Below the pieces are notes generated by a model that made no database searches, had not been told where the DNA came from, and saw only the letters and a list, made by a program, of their open reading frames with translations. DNA of 64,000 bases, taken from assembly GCA_907163375.1 (NCBI GenBank), contig CAJQUW010010284.1, forward strand, positions 1 through 64,000. The letters run 5' to 3'. Of this stretch, positions 41,101 through 45,250 are shown piece after piece. Within the stretch, counting starts at the first letter, position 1. Each line of letters starts with the position of its first letter. The position numbers were made by a program, and so were the translations under genes. The DNA is from Prostheceraeus crozeri (taxonomy: Eukaryota; Platyhelminthes; Polycladida; Euryleptidae).

Positions 41101-43528
41101 AGCTGCACCAGAAGGGACCTGCACGTTGAAAACAAAGTAGCGTCGTGGACGCATAGGTCCTACTGTCATGACAACGGTATCTATACGATGGCGGCTTGAA
41201 GTGACTGACAATGGTCAAGTATTTATGAATTTGCCTGAGTAATTGAAAGTCATTTGTTGTTGCTTGTAAGTTGAAATTATTGAAATAATGTTATTTTTCA
41301 GTTTTTCTACGCACATAAAAATAAAAATAAATAATTGCGCGTAGAAAAACTGAAAAATAACATTATTTCAATAATTTCAACTTACAAACAACAGCAAATG
41401 ATATCAAAGTTATTCTTTACAAAGTCAATCGAAATAAAAAAAATATGAAAGTCACTATTTAGAAAATCGATGAAAATGAAAGGTTACACAAAAGACATTT
41501 TTTTGAGTCAATAACATGATTTTAAAGCAAGTCAAGTTTTCTAACCATAGTCCTTTAAGTTGTTTATCAGGTACCTCAGGTTTTACTGCAATACATCGCA
41601 ATGGTTGGTCTCAAAGAAATTCGACACTCTATACCAACCATAGAAGTAGGTAATAGTACACTAGAATGGAAGTTTGATAGCTTGCTTATGTACAATGATG
41701 TCACATTGAAAAATCAATGATTTGTTGATCAGCTTCGATCTAAAACATTGTATCATAGTCAAACTATTTGTCAAGTTAATGTAGAGGATAGCCGTTAACA
41801 GGAGTTGGCGATTGTTCATTCTGTTGATCAGACCAGAAGGCTGATGATGAAAAGTCTCCTTGCTTTTCGGCGTGATAATTGTAATTATAAGTAAAAGAAA
41901 ATTTTTCTTTACTTTTATTATTTGTCAAGTTAGTTTTGGAAGTGGGTGGCAGCAAATTACAGGGTTTTCTTGAGGCGAATTTTAGGTGAAATGATCGCAT
42001 TGTTTTATATGAAATAGCCTACTATTCTGTTGATTAATATACTGTTTCCATATGCAGCAGTCATTGACAACCGTCATCCATTTTTTTAATACTGGAATGC
42101 GATTTAAAAATTGTTTCACAGAGTCATGATTGCAAGTGGTCGGTGTACTAGTTGTAAGAACATCTCAAGAATTCACAGATAAAAATTCTAATTATTGGAT
42201 AATTTCTCCTTGAAGCGGTAAAGAAACCTAGCGCTTTTCTGGAATAAACTGAAAGCTTCTTTAGCTACAATCATCACTCAGATAAATGAAATGTCGCTGG
42301 AACTTTTCAATTAATTATTGAATGACACATGTGATATAGTATGATGATAATTTGGAAGCTGATAATTGAAAGCAGGCAAAGATTTTGAAAATTGTTTGAA
42401 TATAATGAGCAGGGAAGCCCTTTAAAGTAAAAGGAATACTCTAAGATATTTTGGCCTCTGATTTTCAGCTGGAGTACTGCAAATGTTCTGTAAATCGACA
42501 TTACAAGTTACATATCTATCTGATTATACTCTTGATAGATTATAGGAACGATATTTCAAAATGATGTGCGTACAGAACGTTTTAAAGGATTCCCATCTTT
42601 GTCATCCTGTCACCGCAGTATTTTGTAAATTCAGTATTACTTTTGTGCACATGATCTTTGGCATGGAAGGGGTAGCAATCCAGATCACAAATTGGCTTGA
42701 TAAATATAAATACAAGTCAGAAAACATGGAAACCATGTTTAATAGTAATAATATTTTTAATAATTTACGTTAATAATAAACGTTTTTAATAATTTGCATT
42801 TTGCCTCAACTAAGTTGCCCGGCGTGTGCCATAATTTCCATGCAATTTCCATTCTTGGACTTTCTATGGTGCTGTTAATTTCTATGGTAATAACAGAGTA
42901 CTACAACGACAGTAATTTTATTCTTCTGAAGACGTACATGTAGAAACATTGATCTAGATCGGTGCCTAAATGATCGTTGAATTTTCCACTGTATACAGAT
43001 ACTTTTATCAGTCGACACTCTACCTATATATCCCTACTCTATGGCATTCCTGCTGAGATTTCGGCAAATATCTGTCCGATAAAAACAATGCTATCAAATC
43101 TCACTTACCTTATCCGACATTGCAAAACATACCGCAATGGTCCTATCGACGCTGATGTATACAATCAACCATGCTGAACAAGCAAGCGAAGTCCTTAGAA
43201 ATGTTTCAATAATTTGACAGCTGGTACTACTCCACATATATCGAGGTAGAATCTTCGAAGCTTCAAACAACCACATCATGGTGCGGCATATGACAACTGT
43301 CTCGTCCGAAATTGCGAGAATAAACATCATTATTCCTGCCATGTTAGTCCGCTGTTCTTTCTTACTGAATACAATTAGAATCATTATATTGCCAAATGTT
43401 CCAAAAATGAATATAAAGGGAGGAATAATCAAATCGTTCCAATATATTACTCTGGCAAGATTCCATTCTAACATGTAAGTTGAACGTTGTTCCTTTACTG
43501 AATTTTGAGAAATGTTACTTTGATTCAT
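4935..43528 (-). CDS. Class A GPCR, peptide-receptor type, four coding exons (full span)
   Basis: The coding exons are 43109-43528, 11947-12231, 9022-9186 and 4935-5123, joining to 352 residues plus stop TAG. Seen: every exon edge has GT/AG signals and all three introns are phase 0, so the frame continues without adjustment. Landmarks in order: N-glycosylation sites at N2 and N5; TM1 with GN (N47); TM2 LAISD (D75); Cys104 before TM3; DRT at 128-130 in place of DRY; TM4 about 146-164; Cys182 in the second extracellular loop as the likely disulfide partner; TM5 with P209; basic third loop; TM6 ending TLPY; TM7 NSAINFFLY (306-314) in place of NPxxY; Ser/Asn-rich tail. Known: NSxINFxLY endings and DRx variants are common in invertebrate neuropeptide receptors. 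The ligand cannot be inferred. The start is the first in-frame ATG (43526-43528); the next upstream stop is TAG at 43577-43579. Introns are 30,877, 2,760 and 3,898 bp, filled with mobile elements. The main uncertainty is whether exon 1 really joins exon 2 across 31 kb. Confidence 0.8.
5181..5908 (+). mobile_element. hAT-like nonautonomous element, family A copy 1
   Basis: A 728-bp unit with imperfect terminal inverted repeats CATAGAGTAAG...TCTCTGTG. It is flanked by CTAGGTGT (5173-5180) and CTAGGTCC (5909-5916), an 8-bp target duplication with two mismatches. It shares its whole length with the copies at 7324, 13174 and 62759. An 8-bp duplication and CA-type ends suggest the hAT superfamily. 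No transposase is encoded. Confidence 0.7.
5997..6196. mobile_element. PIF/Harbinger-type MITE, copy 1
   Basis: A 200-bp element bounded by TIRs starting GGCCTCAGYCACACTG and flanked by TAA on both sides (5994-5996 and 6197-6199). A 3-bp TWA duplication is diagnostic of PIF/Harbinger. The interior is repeated almost exactly at 23799 and 31837. There is no coding capacity. Confidence 0.8.
6647..7168. mobile_element. Long-TIR MITE (ACAAGGAAC ends)
   Basis: Inverted arms of about 165-190 bp (6647-6835 and 7005-7168) begin ACAAGGAAC and contain AGCGCTAAAT and GGGAAGTAACTGT blocks. The flanks carry TA on both sides, compatible with a TA-inserting (Tc1/mariner-like) MITE. Short open frames in the middle resemble nothing I recognise. 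Confidence 0.55.
7324..8176 (+). mobile_element. hAT-like nonautonomous element, family A copy 2
   Basis: An 853-bp copy with ends CATAGAGTAGGG...CTCTTTG, bounded by a perfect 8-bp duplication ACGTAGTG (7316-7323 and 8177-8184). It aligns with copy 1 throughout and lies in GPCR intron 3. No transposase frame is present. Confidence 0.75.
9022..9186 (-). CDS. GPCR exon 3: third intracellular loop and TM6
   Basis: This exon is 55 codons (residues 236-290). The acceptor is TTATTTTCACAG at 9187 and the donor AAG|GTACGC at 9021, phase 0. The loop segment is basic (QRRTQYQLTKM), followed by TM6 (SIAVCFLALTLPY) with the conserved proline at 270. The CWxP tryptophan is replaced, as in many invertebrate peptide receptors. 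Open frames running past the donor and acceptor in the same region are read-through and not coding. Confidence 0.85.
9684..10075 (+). repeat. Dispersed repeat family D, copy 1
   Basis: About 390 bp that recurs in inverse orientation at about 34040-34450 and in part at about 55772-56040. Shared blocks include AGTGTGATTAAT, CGTCGCTTGCGGATTAATG and CGAAGAATTCAGA. Open frames occur in both directions but none is shared cleanly among copies. I do not recognise the family; a decayed transposon or a retroposed gene piece are both possible. Confidence 0.5.
10076..11946. other. GPCR intron 2, minor repeats only
   Basis: Noncoding. GACACCAGTAAT occurs at about 11148 and 11210 and inverted near 11684. 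A short motif with CATAGAAATTAACAATACCAT (inverted pairs around 11250-11410) recurs near 30225 and, in part, near 42868. These look like old short palindromic repeats. Confidence 0.4.
11947..12231 (-). CDS. GPCR exon 2: ICL2 basic patch to TM5
   Basis: This exon is 95 codons (residues 141-235). The acceptor is a pyrimidine-rich tract ending CTCTGCAG at 12232 and the donor is GAG|GTGAGC at 11946, phase 0 at both ends. It begins VRVSRRLY, the usual basic entry to TM4 after the DRx motif, and contains TM4, Cys182, and TM5 with a central proline (P209), ending in the basic start of the third loop. TM4 lacks the usual tryptophan. The first codon, GTG, is an internal Val codon. Confidence 0.85.
12232..13012. 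other. Start of the 30.9-kb GPCR intron 1, no feature seen
   Basis: AT-rich. A minus frame near 12790-12980 ends at a donor-like GTAAGT but lacks receptor homology and is not needed for the exon 1 to exon 2 frame. Confidence 0.4.
13013..13164. repeat. Near-palindrome, about 27-bp arms
   Basis: The arms at 13013-13040 and 13138-13164 (core CATGTCTATTTCAGATAT and its complement) enclose further short ATCTGAAAT motifs in both orientations. It directly abuts the family A copy at 13174. It is probably a small MITE. Confidence 0.5.
14243..15115 (+). mobile_element. Penelope-like insertion with inverted arms and GIY-YIG end
   Basis: This 873-bp insertion is bounded by a 12-bp duplication, AGCTTCAGTTAT (14231-14242 and 15116-15127). 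About 178-bp inverted arms (14243-14420 and 14898-15077) enclose a plus-strand frame (14585-14917, 110 aa) with the Cys-rich lead, CVYLIQC and GIY-YIG-like LVGET of Penelope-like endonucleases. Inverted partial copies of the terminal repeat are a known Penelope feature. Each arm holds a decayed hammerhead-like core (TTGATAA, a GGC/GCC stem, GAAA; plus copy 14994-15020). The reverse transcriptase is absent, so the copy is nonautonomous. Confidence 0.7.
14585..14917 (+). pseudogene. Truncated PLE GIY-YIG endonuclease frame
   Basis: A 110-aa open frame: KKNQNKCYYE, a Cys-containing spacer, DCVYLIQCNNNEFDNLVGETSR, then RLRINEDLKG. In Penelope-like proteins this is the join between the reverse transcriptase tail and the GIY-YIG nuclease. 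The Tyr of the second half motif is Val here. The C-terminal part, including the catalytic Glu region, is missing because the frame runs into the inverted arm. It is not expected to be functional. Confidence 0.6.
16550..18334. other. No feature seen
   Basis: AT-rich intronic sequence with no convincing frame or repeat. Confidence 0.45.
18335..18424 (+). repeat. 90-bp direct repeat, unit 1
   Basis: The block TTCTAGATTCGATACAAAG...CACGTTCATACAC recurs in the same orientation at 19699-19789. The two units bracket a decayed Tc1 remnant, and may be remains of an older duplicated repeat. Confidence 0.5.
18900..19590 (+). pseudogene. Decayed Tc1-like transposase
   Basis: The plus frame at 18969-19178 contains WRKVIFANESKF, matching the first catalytic block of Tc1 transposases (IFxDESxF, with Asp changed to Asn). 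At about 19455-19490 the frame reads RLPDLNPVEHM, the block carrying the catalytic Glu, followed by a stop. Between and around these are stops and frame changes. It is an old DNA transposon with no recognisable ends. Confidence 0.65.
19699..19789 (+). repeat. 90-bp direct repeat, unit 2
   Basis: Second copy of the block at 18335-18424, about 90 percent alike by eye, ending just before a C-rich GTCCCCCCTT stretch. Confidence 0.5.
20337..20600 (-). pseudogene. LINE reverse transcriptase C-terminal fragment
   Basis: The minus strand reads YGAMGDGAMEFVSRLGTRL, then RISVALVRCNAKAIL. This is the pattern (GxxGxxAxxFxxxLxxRL...RISVALxRxNAxAIL) seen at the extreme C-terminus of reverse transcriptases common in marine invertebrate retroelements. 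The fragment is more GC-rich than its surroundings, consistent with an inserted coding remnant. No upstream reverse transcriptase domain is present. The family identification is from memory of the motif and is moderate. Confidence 0.5.
21872..21970 (+). repeat. Dispersed 100-bp repeat, unit 1
   Basis: The block containing TTTCGTTTAATCAGAGAAAA and AAAACTGCAATCTG recurs in the same orientation at 49462-49560. A nearby sub-block (AGAACTCGGCAGA...CGTAGTAG, 22021-22053) also recurs near 24570-24612. The repeat family is unrecognised. Confidence 0.5.
21971..23798. other. No gene seen
   Basis: Intronic sequence. A short block with AGAACTCGGCAGA and CGTAGTAG (22021-22053) recurs near 24570. A more GC-rich patch at 22080-22200 has no recognisable frame. 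Confidence 0.4.
23799..24005. mobile_element. PIF/Harbinger-type MITE, copy 2
   Basis: A 207-bp copy with TIRs GGCCTCAGCCACACTG and its complement, flanked by TTA on both sides (23796-23798 and 24006-24008). It is almost identical to copies 1 and 3. Confidence 0.8.
24009..25329. other. No feature seen
   Basis: Intronic, AT-rich. Apart from the short repeat near 24570-24612 shared with 22021-22053, nothing is supported. Confidence 0.4.
25330..26076. mobile_element. TIR element with GAATAAGAGACGC ends
   Basis: A 747-bp unit with ends TACCGTATTTCTTTGAATA and the inverted complement. Short tandem copies of GAATAAGAGACGCCCCT lie inside the right end, and a matching stretch follows the left end. 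The interior is noncoding. The superfamily is uncertain. Confidence 0.55.
26160..27330 (+). pseudogene. LINE 3' coding end, split by a mariner
   Basis: The plus frame from 26202 contains FQKRALTINCGNDCTNDFQ and, later, RFPCCRTARHLNPYISWF. This is the C-terminal pattern of LINE polyproteins (FQxRALRII...R..RTxRxxxxxxSWF). The mariner at 26496-27260 interrupts it, and the frame appears to resume with YNERCA after the insert. Only the last part of the protein is present, a typical 5'-truncated LINE. The clade is CR1/L2-like by motif. Confidence 0.6.
26496..27260 (-). mobile_element. Mariner-family element, internally deleted
   Basis: A 765-bp element with inverted ends of more than 100 bp starting CAGGGTTATTCAAAAAGAAT, flanked by TA (26494-26495 and 27261-27262). 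The minus strand encodes the N-terminal helix-turn-helix portion (CYEMVTPRQKAFCAIGFA, then SSKTVRRWCKRFKETG) and the C-terminal portion (LSVCDFFLWGCIKDRVY). The middle of the transposase, including the first catalytic Asp, is missing, so the copy is nonautonomous. This resembles the widespread DUF4817/DDE_3 group. Confidence 0.8.
27330..28000 (+). mobile_element. Penelope-like element, RT tail plus GIY-YIG endonuclease
   Basis: The longest PLE frame here (open 27291-27983). It has the RT C-terminal tail (AYNVSTNWNLFHNEC, then ILSRNGYPLQLI), a linker with FVGYASQKFSNKLVKIFRKL, the Cys-rich lead (RLVYCFQCQ), GIY-YIG core (HIGKTKRRLHQRKLEH), and the terminal block FEISIVESIKIFSSNPLLNRT. The catalytic Arg and His/Glu neighbourhood is intact, while the first Tyr is His. 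The copy is 5'-truncated and abuts the LINE end. No hammerhead-like tail was found after it. Confidence 0.75.
28001..28797. other. EGF gene 3' flank, no other gene seen
   Basis: It lies between the PLE end and the EGF protein stop codon and should hold the EGF mRNA 3' UTR. A 63-aa plus frame at 28432-28623 is unrecognised and probably chance. Confidence 0.4.
28798..29925 (-). CDS. EGF-repeat type I membrane protein, intronless, nested in GPCR intron 1
   Basis: A 375-residue open frame with no introns. It has a signal peptide (1-22), a Cys-poor ectodomain (about 23-163) with several N-x-S/T sites, four EGF repeats (172-202, 209-244, 251-281, 288-320), the last opening DVNEC as in calcium-binding EGF domains, one membrane helix (341-363) and a stub of about 12 cytosolic residues. 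The ectodomain opens LQLRFIDF with a Cys pair (C40, C43), loosely like the MNNL region of Notch ligands, but no DSL domain is present, so a Delta/DLK-like assignment is only a suggestion. The start is the ATG at 29923-29925, directly before the hydrophobic signal; the open frame runs 14 codons further without another ATG. The likely role is a cell-surface adhesion or signalling ligand. Being intronless, it may be a retrocopy; no poly(A) remnant or target duplication is evident. Confidence 0.75.
   Translation of the reverse strand: MLTRLKFLTWYILVLSITISTSEKNLQLRFIDFRLSPVECHNCTAVFNFVITTNSKNRKDVTTNKLFVQTDYINNDQFASFHNDSYTKATKFQNPIQLTLSDSDSVIDIKINYNISGAEFIEESSKTVRVELSDEQSAQPALLHIEKDNKNSTRTLLVVYQVKCETKGGCSCSPACQNDGICRKKGQHFSCECGDWYKGEFCQQRIDPCEKLNPCRHHSHADCVAVGSTKAICICKDGWTGNLCDVDRRGCDAKPCKRGTCEERFGRKRCVCPFGYQGTLCELDVNECKERNPCKYGSKCVNHPGDYECKCKPPVYGRHCDKCQVTVKDGKCEYSFLSQWSIVILVISFSTLGITTMLGTFFLQQALTMTRERLE
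29926..30520. other. EGF gene 5' flank and possible promoter
   Basis: This is upstream of the EGF protein ATG. A GTAAGT donor-like site sits near 29950 on the minus strand, so a 5' UTR intron is conceivable, but no acceptor is evident before the ATG. The CATAGAAATTAACAATACCAT motif recurs at about 30235. Confidence 0.35.
30568..30596 (-). ncRNA. Hammerhead-like motif, partner arm
   Basis: The minus strand has CTAATGA, a GCC/GGC stem around CAACA, then GAAACATGTC. It matches the plus-strand copy at 30779 except for G to A in the first core box and compensating changes in stem II. The core change probably kills cleavage, but the paired stem changes look like past selection on structure. Confidence 0.5.
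30779..30808 (+). ncRNA. Hammerhead ribozyme core
   Basis: In order: CTGATGA (30779-30785), GGTC (30786-30789), a CAACA loop, GACC (30795-30798), GAAA (30799-30802), CATG (30803-30806, a self-complementary stand-in for a minimal stem III) and TC (cleavage after 30808). This fits the hammerhead consensus CUGANGA-stem II-GAAA-stem III-UH. Stem I pairing next to the core is poor in this copy, so activity is uncertain. Hammerheads with minimal stem III are known in Penelope-like elements. Confidence 0.6.
30937..31377 (+). mobile_element. RTE-type LINE, 5'-truncated
   Basis: A 441-bp insertion with a perfect 17-bp target duplication CATCAGGATGTGATTTA (30920-30936 and 31378-31394). The frame at 30936-31367 holds the RTE reverse transcriptase C-terminus: HGSECWAP, KMRMLRWMQGYTRLDRKTNE, RARRLSWFGHVQRR and GRRGRGRPKKSW. 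The 3' end is a short repeat (GTGAGCAAGGTGAGCA) instead of poly(A), as known for RTE. The open frame and intact duplication imply a young insertion. Confidence 0.85.
31837..32027. mobile_element. PIF/Harbinger-type MITE, copy 3
   Basis: A 191-bp copy with ends GGCCTCAGCCACAGTG and GTGTGGCTGAGACC, flanked by TAA on both sides (31834-31836 and 32028-32030). It has slightly more changes than copies 1 and 2. Confidence 0.8.
32252..32637 (+). repeat. Two direct repeats of about 87 bp, 300 bp apart
   Basis: Units at 32252-32340 and 32551-32637 share GATGATTCCTGAT, TATTCAGGTCTG and ACTCAATATTTAATTA in order with small differences. The spacing and orientation suggest a local segmental duplication or LTR-like remnant; no coding motif lies between them. 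Confidence 0.45.
32638..33870. other. No feature seen
   Basis: Intronic sequence with short frames in all directions and no recognised motif. Confidence 0.4.
34040..34450 (-). repeat. Dispersed repeat family D, copy 2
   Basis: Inverse-orientation relative of 9684-10075, sharing the same ordered blocks. On its outer side (about 33870-34040) the sequence no longer matches the other copies. The 117-aa minus frame here is not conserved in the other copies and I do not treat it as a gene. Confidence 0.5.
34562..34855 (-). pseudogene. LINE reverse transcriptase end, downstream part
   Basis: The minus strand reads IVYKTLHGLSP, then, in a second frame, TRTRTRMADRAFSAAGPRLWN and RDFEIGLFQFRRKLKTFLF, the standard C-terminus of CR1/L2-like LINE proteins. 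It is the continuation of 38913-39110 and was split by the Ty3/gypsy insertion. The frame change lies between the two blocks, so the LINE was already decayed. Confidence 0.65.
34856..34977 (-). repeat. 3' LTR of the Ty3/gypsy fossil
   Basis: On the minus strand it runs from TGTCGGGGTGTTGAT to GGTCTTACA, directly preceded by the purine tract GGAGGGGGTAG. A block of about 60 bp is identical to the other LTR. Confidence 0.85.
38827..38912 (-). repeat. 5' LTR of the Ty3/gypsy fossil
   Basis: It has the same ends (TGTCGGGGTG and GGTCTTACA) as the 3' LTR and is followed by the likely primer site beginning TGGCGTCGCG. Confidence 0.8.
38913..39110 (-). pseudogene. LINE reverse transcriptase end, upstream part
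   Basis: The minus strand reads REHIAPVLRDLHWLPVKQRI followed by QFKLAV, a signature of CR1/L2-like LINE proteins (xxxITPxLxxLHWLPVxxRI). Reading continues across the Ty3/gypsy insertion into 34562-34855. The upper end fades near 39110, where an unrelated GC-rich CCGGCCGGGG stretch starts. Confidence 0.7.
39462..40315 (+). mobile_element. hAT-like element K2 (left end and interior)
   Basis: It begins CAGGGTTGGCTTTTTGCC and shares subterminal GGTAAAAACC repeats and an interior block (GATCAGATCTAGATTTGA) with K1 at 13439. It lacks the part of K1 that holds the Penelope insertion. I do not find the right inverted end, so it is truncated. Confidence 0.55.
41251..41400. repeat. Near-perfect inverted repeat, about 62-bp arms
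   Basis: The arms at 41251-41312 and 41339-41400 are separated by a 26-bp AT-rich loop. The core arm sequence runs GTAAGTTGAAATTATTG to TTTTTCTACGC. It could be a MITE or a hairpin-forming transcript; no target duplication was evident. Confidence 0.7.
41776..41998 (-). CDS. Unrecognised 74-aa open frame, doubtful
   Basis: A minus-strand frame from ATG to TAA, rich in Ser, Asn and Gln, ending DQQNEQSPTPVNGYPLH. Its composition looks more like a disordered protein tail than random AT-rich DNA, and an in-frame stop lies just upstream of the ATG. It sits in GPCR intron 1. It could be a terminal exon of an unknown gene or chance. No domain is recognised. Confidence 0.2.
42974..43043 (-). mobile_element. 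Family A hAT-like end fragment
   Basis: Only the last 70 bp of the family A right end (ACTGTATACAGATACTTTT to CCCTACTCTATG) remain, 66 bp from the GPCR exon 1 donor in intron 1. Confidence 0.6.
43109..43528 (-). CDS. GPCR exon 1: N-terminus to TM3 and DRT motif
   Basis: This exon encodes residues 1-140: a short glycosylatable N-terminus, TM1, TM2 (LAISD), Cys104, TM3 and the start of the second intracellular loop. The donor reads AAG|GTAAGTGAG at 43108 and is close to the consensus, phase 0. The open frame continues nine codons upstream of the ATG without another ATG before a stop. The stretch from 43529 to 43831 is the only room left for a promoter and 5' UTR before a MITE begins; I see no clear TATA box there. 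Confidence 0.85.
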
Positions 43529-43831
43529 CGTCCAATTTCTAGCAAGATTTCGCACTGAATTGCATGATATACAAGTCTATCTTGTTTCTGATTGGTTGAA
43601 TTCAATCCTATTGTCAAATTTCGGATGTGAGAGATCAAATCATTTGAAGGAGACGAAAAAGGAAGATCTGAATTTTATAATTATAAAAGTCGTTATTTCA
43701 GATCGTACATCTTTGTGTGCGATTAATCAACATATTCAGCAGTTTTCTAAATGTAGTGATCTATATACTATAATCTGTCACCTCCTAAAATCGAAGAAAG
43801 CGCCACACACTAGAATTTTTCGGAGGTGATG

Positions 43832-44644
43832 TTGAAATAGAATGTTGACATACCAGGGATGCAGAGTCCTATCATTTTGATAGGACTCCGACTCCGGGTG
43901 GCAAGTATATTAGTCTTAGTTCTGATAACCTACATCTTAGATCATTATAGGCTTACTTATAGGCCTGATTTAAGTGATCATTGGTGTGTCAAATCAATCA
44001 CTGTCTATGAACGTTTACCAACTTTGCACATCACTTGTTGTTTTGTGCTTCACACGGTTTTTCTACAGTCTCTACCACGCAGGAAAATCCCCCATTCTTC
44101 TCCAGAAAATGTGGGTAAACTTTCGATGTTAACATGCGCTTTGGAGGAGCCATTCCACACGATTGACGTTATGGTAAGAGGCAATGTTCTCAAATAATCT
44201 AATATTTTACTTTTGTCTCCGATGTGACTTTGGGTGCGTGTGTGTGATCGAGGCTAGGAACGCTTGGCTTCTCTACTAAATCGACGAATGAGACGACAAT
44301 CCTTTTTCACTATCACGGTTCATTCCCTCAACTATTGCAAGCTTTGCATGCACTGCTGTCTCTGTACTTTTGTTTGACAGGGAAAGTTGACGTCAAAAAA
44401 GTGTCAGCTTTGCACAAGGATAAATAATTTGTTTGTATTGTATTTCGGTTGTAATTATATGCCGGAGTCCAATCATTTGATAGAACTCCGACTCCGACTC
44501 CGCATCCCTGTGACATGCTAAAGAAAACAATAACCCTAGTGCGCTGGCCTCCTAAAACGCTTTGCTTTGTAAAGCATATAGGACGAATTCGTTAAGTTAT
44601 ATTGGGGTTATTGTTTTCTTTAGTATGTCAACATTCTATTTCAA
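43832..44644. mobile_element. Palindromic MITE C, split by hAT B1
   Basis: The outer arms begin TTGAAATAGAATGTTGACAT and the inner arms AAAGAAAACAATAACCC. Left arm: 43832-43853 and 44511-44536; right arm: 44604-44644. Without the hAT insertion the unit is about 150 bp. It lies 300 bp upstream of the GPCR start codon. Confidence 0.6.
43854..44510 (+). mobile_element. hAT-like nonautonomous element B1
   Basis: A 657-bp element with ends CAGGGATGCAGAGTCC and CTCCGCATCCCTG. It is flanked by TGACATAC (43846-43853) and TGACATGC (44511-44518), an 8-bp duplication with one mismatch. Subterminal GGAGTCGGAGTCC repeats occur at both ends. The interior aligns with the end of B2 near 61760-61939. No transposase frame. 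Confidence 0.75.
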
Positions 44645-44978
44645 TGTATCCTGTTAATATTCTAATGTGTAGCACTATATATGGTGCACCTTCCTATAGG
44701 ATGCAGGTTTCTTCGATAATAGAAGGTGTCAGATTACAGTGTGCAACAAATCCTATTGGATTCCTTGATTAGTTACGAACAGCGTCTTGCGTTGGTGTGT
44801 GATTAAGAGGGTGCTGGTTTACAGTGTATACTCGTGTTTCGAACAATGTGACGGCTGCACGATTGTGGATATGAATACTTGAGCAGGTAGGGACCGTCCG
44901 AAATCCTGGTCGTCACAAAATGTATTAAGAACATCGACAGCAGAAAAGATTGTAGATATACTGTAGGCTATATCTTTA

Positions 44979-45241
44979 TACAGGATGGCCGCCAACAGGA
45001 GGTTCTTCATACTTGAGTTGATGCTAAAAACAGCTTTCGTCTCTCCTTGAAATTTATTGACCAGATTAAAATAGTTAATTAAAAGATATGTACAACTAAG
45101 TTGGTTTTAACGAATTACCCCCTGAGGAAGAGCGAACGCTCGAAACGCGTAGGGGTTGTACATATCTTTTAATTAACTATTTTAATCTGGTCAATAATTT
45201 TCAAGGAGAGACGAAAGCTGCTTTTAGCATCAACTCAAGCA
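44979..45241. mobile_element. Penelope-type terminal repeat pair (inverted) with ribozyme
   Basis: A 263-bp insertion between two ATATCTTTA copies (44970-44978 and 45242-45250), a probable target duplication. It contains 85-bp near-perfect inverted arms (45012-45096 and 45155-45239) and a 58-nt loop that holds a hammerhead ribozyme. Inverted terminal repeats and hammerheads of this form are known from Penelope-like elements; no protein-coding part is left. Confidence 0.6.
45118..45155 (+). ncRNA. Complete minimal hammerhead ribozyme
   Basis: In order: CCCC (45118-45121), CTGAGGA (45122-45128), A, GAGCG (45130-45134), AA, CGCTC (45137-45141), GAAA (45142-45145), CGCG (45146-45149), TA (45150-45151) and GGGG (45152-45155). 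Stem I is CCCC/GGGG, stem II is GAGCG/CGCTC and stem III is the self-complementary CGCG. Every conserved hammerhead position I know (CUGANGA, GAAA, UH) is present. Predicted cleavage is after 45151. Confidence 0.75.
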
Positions 45242-45250
45242 ATATCTTTA

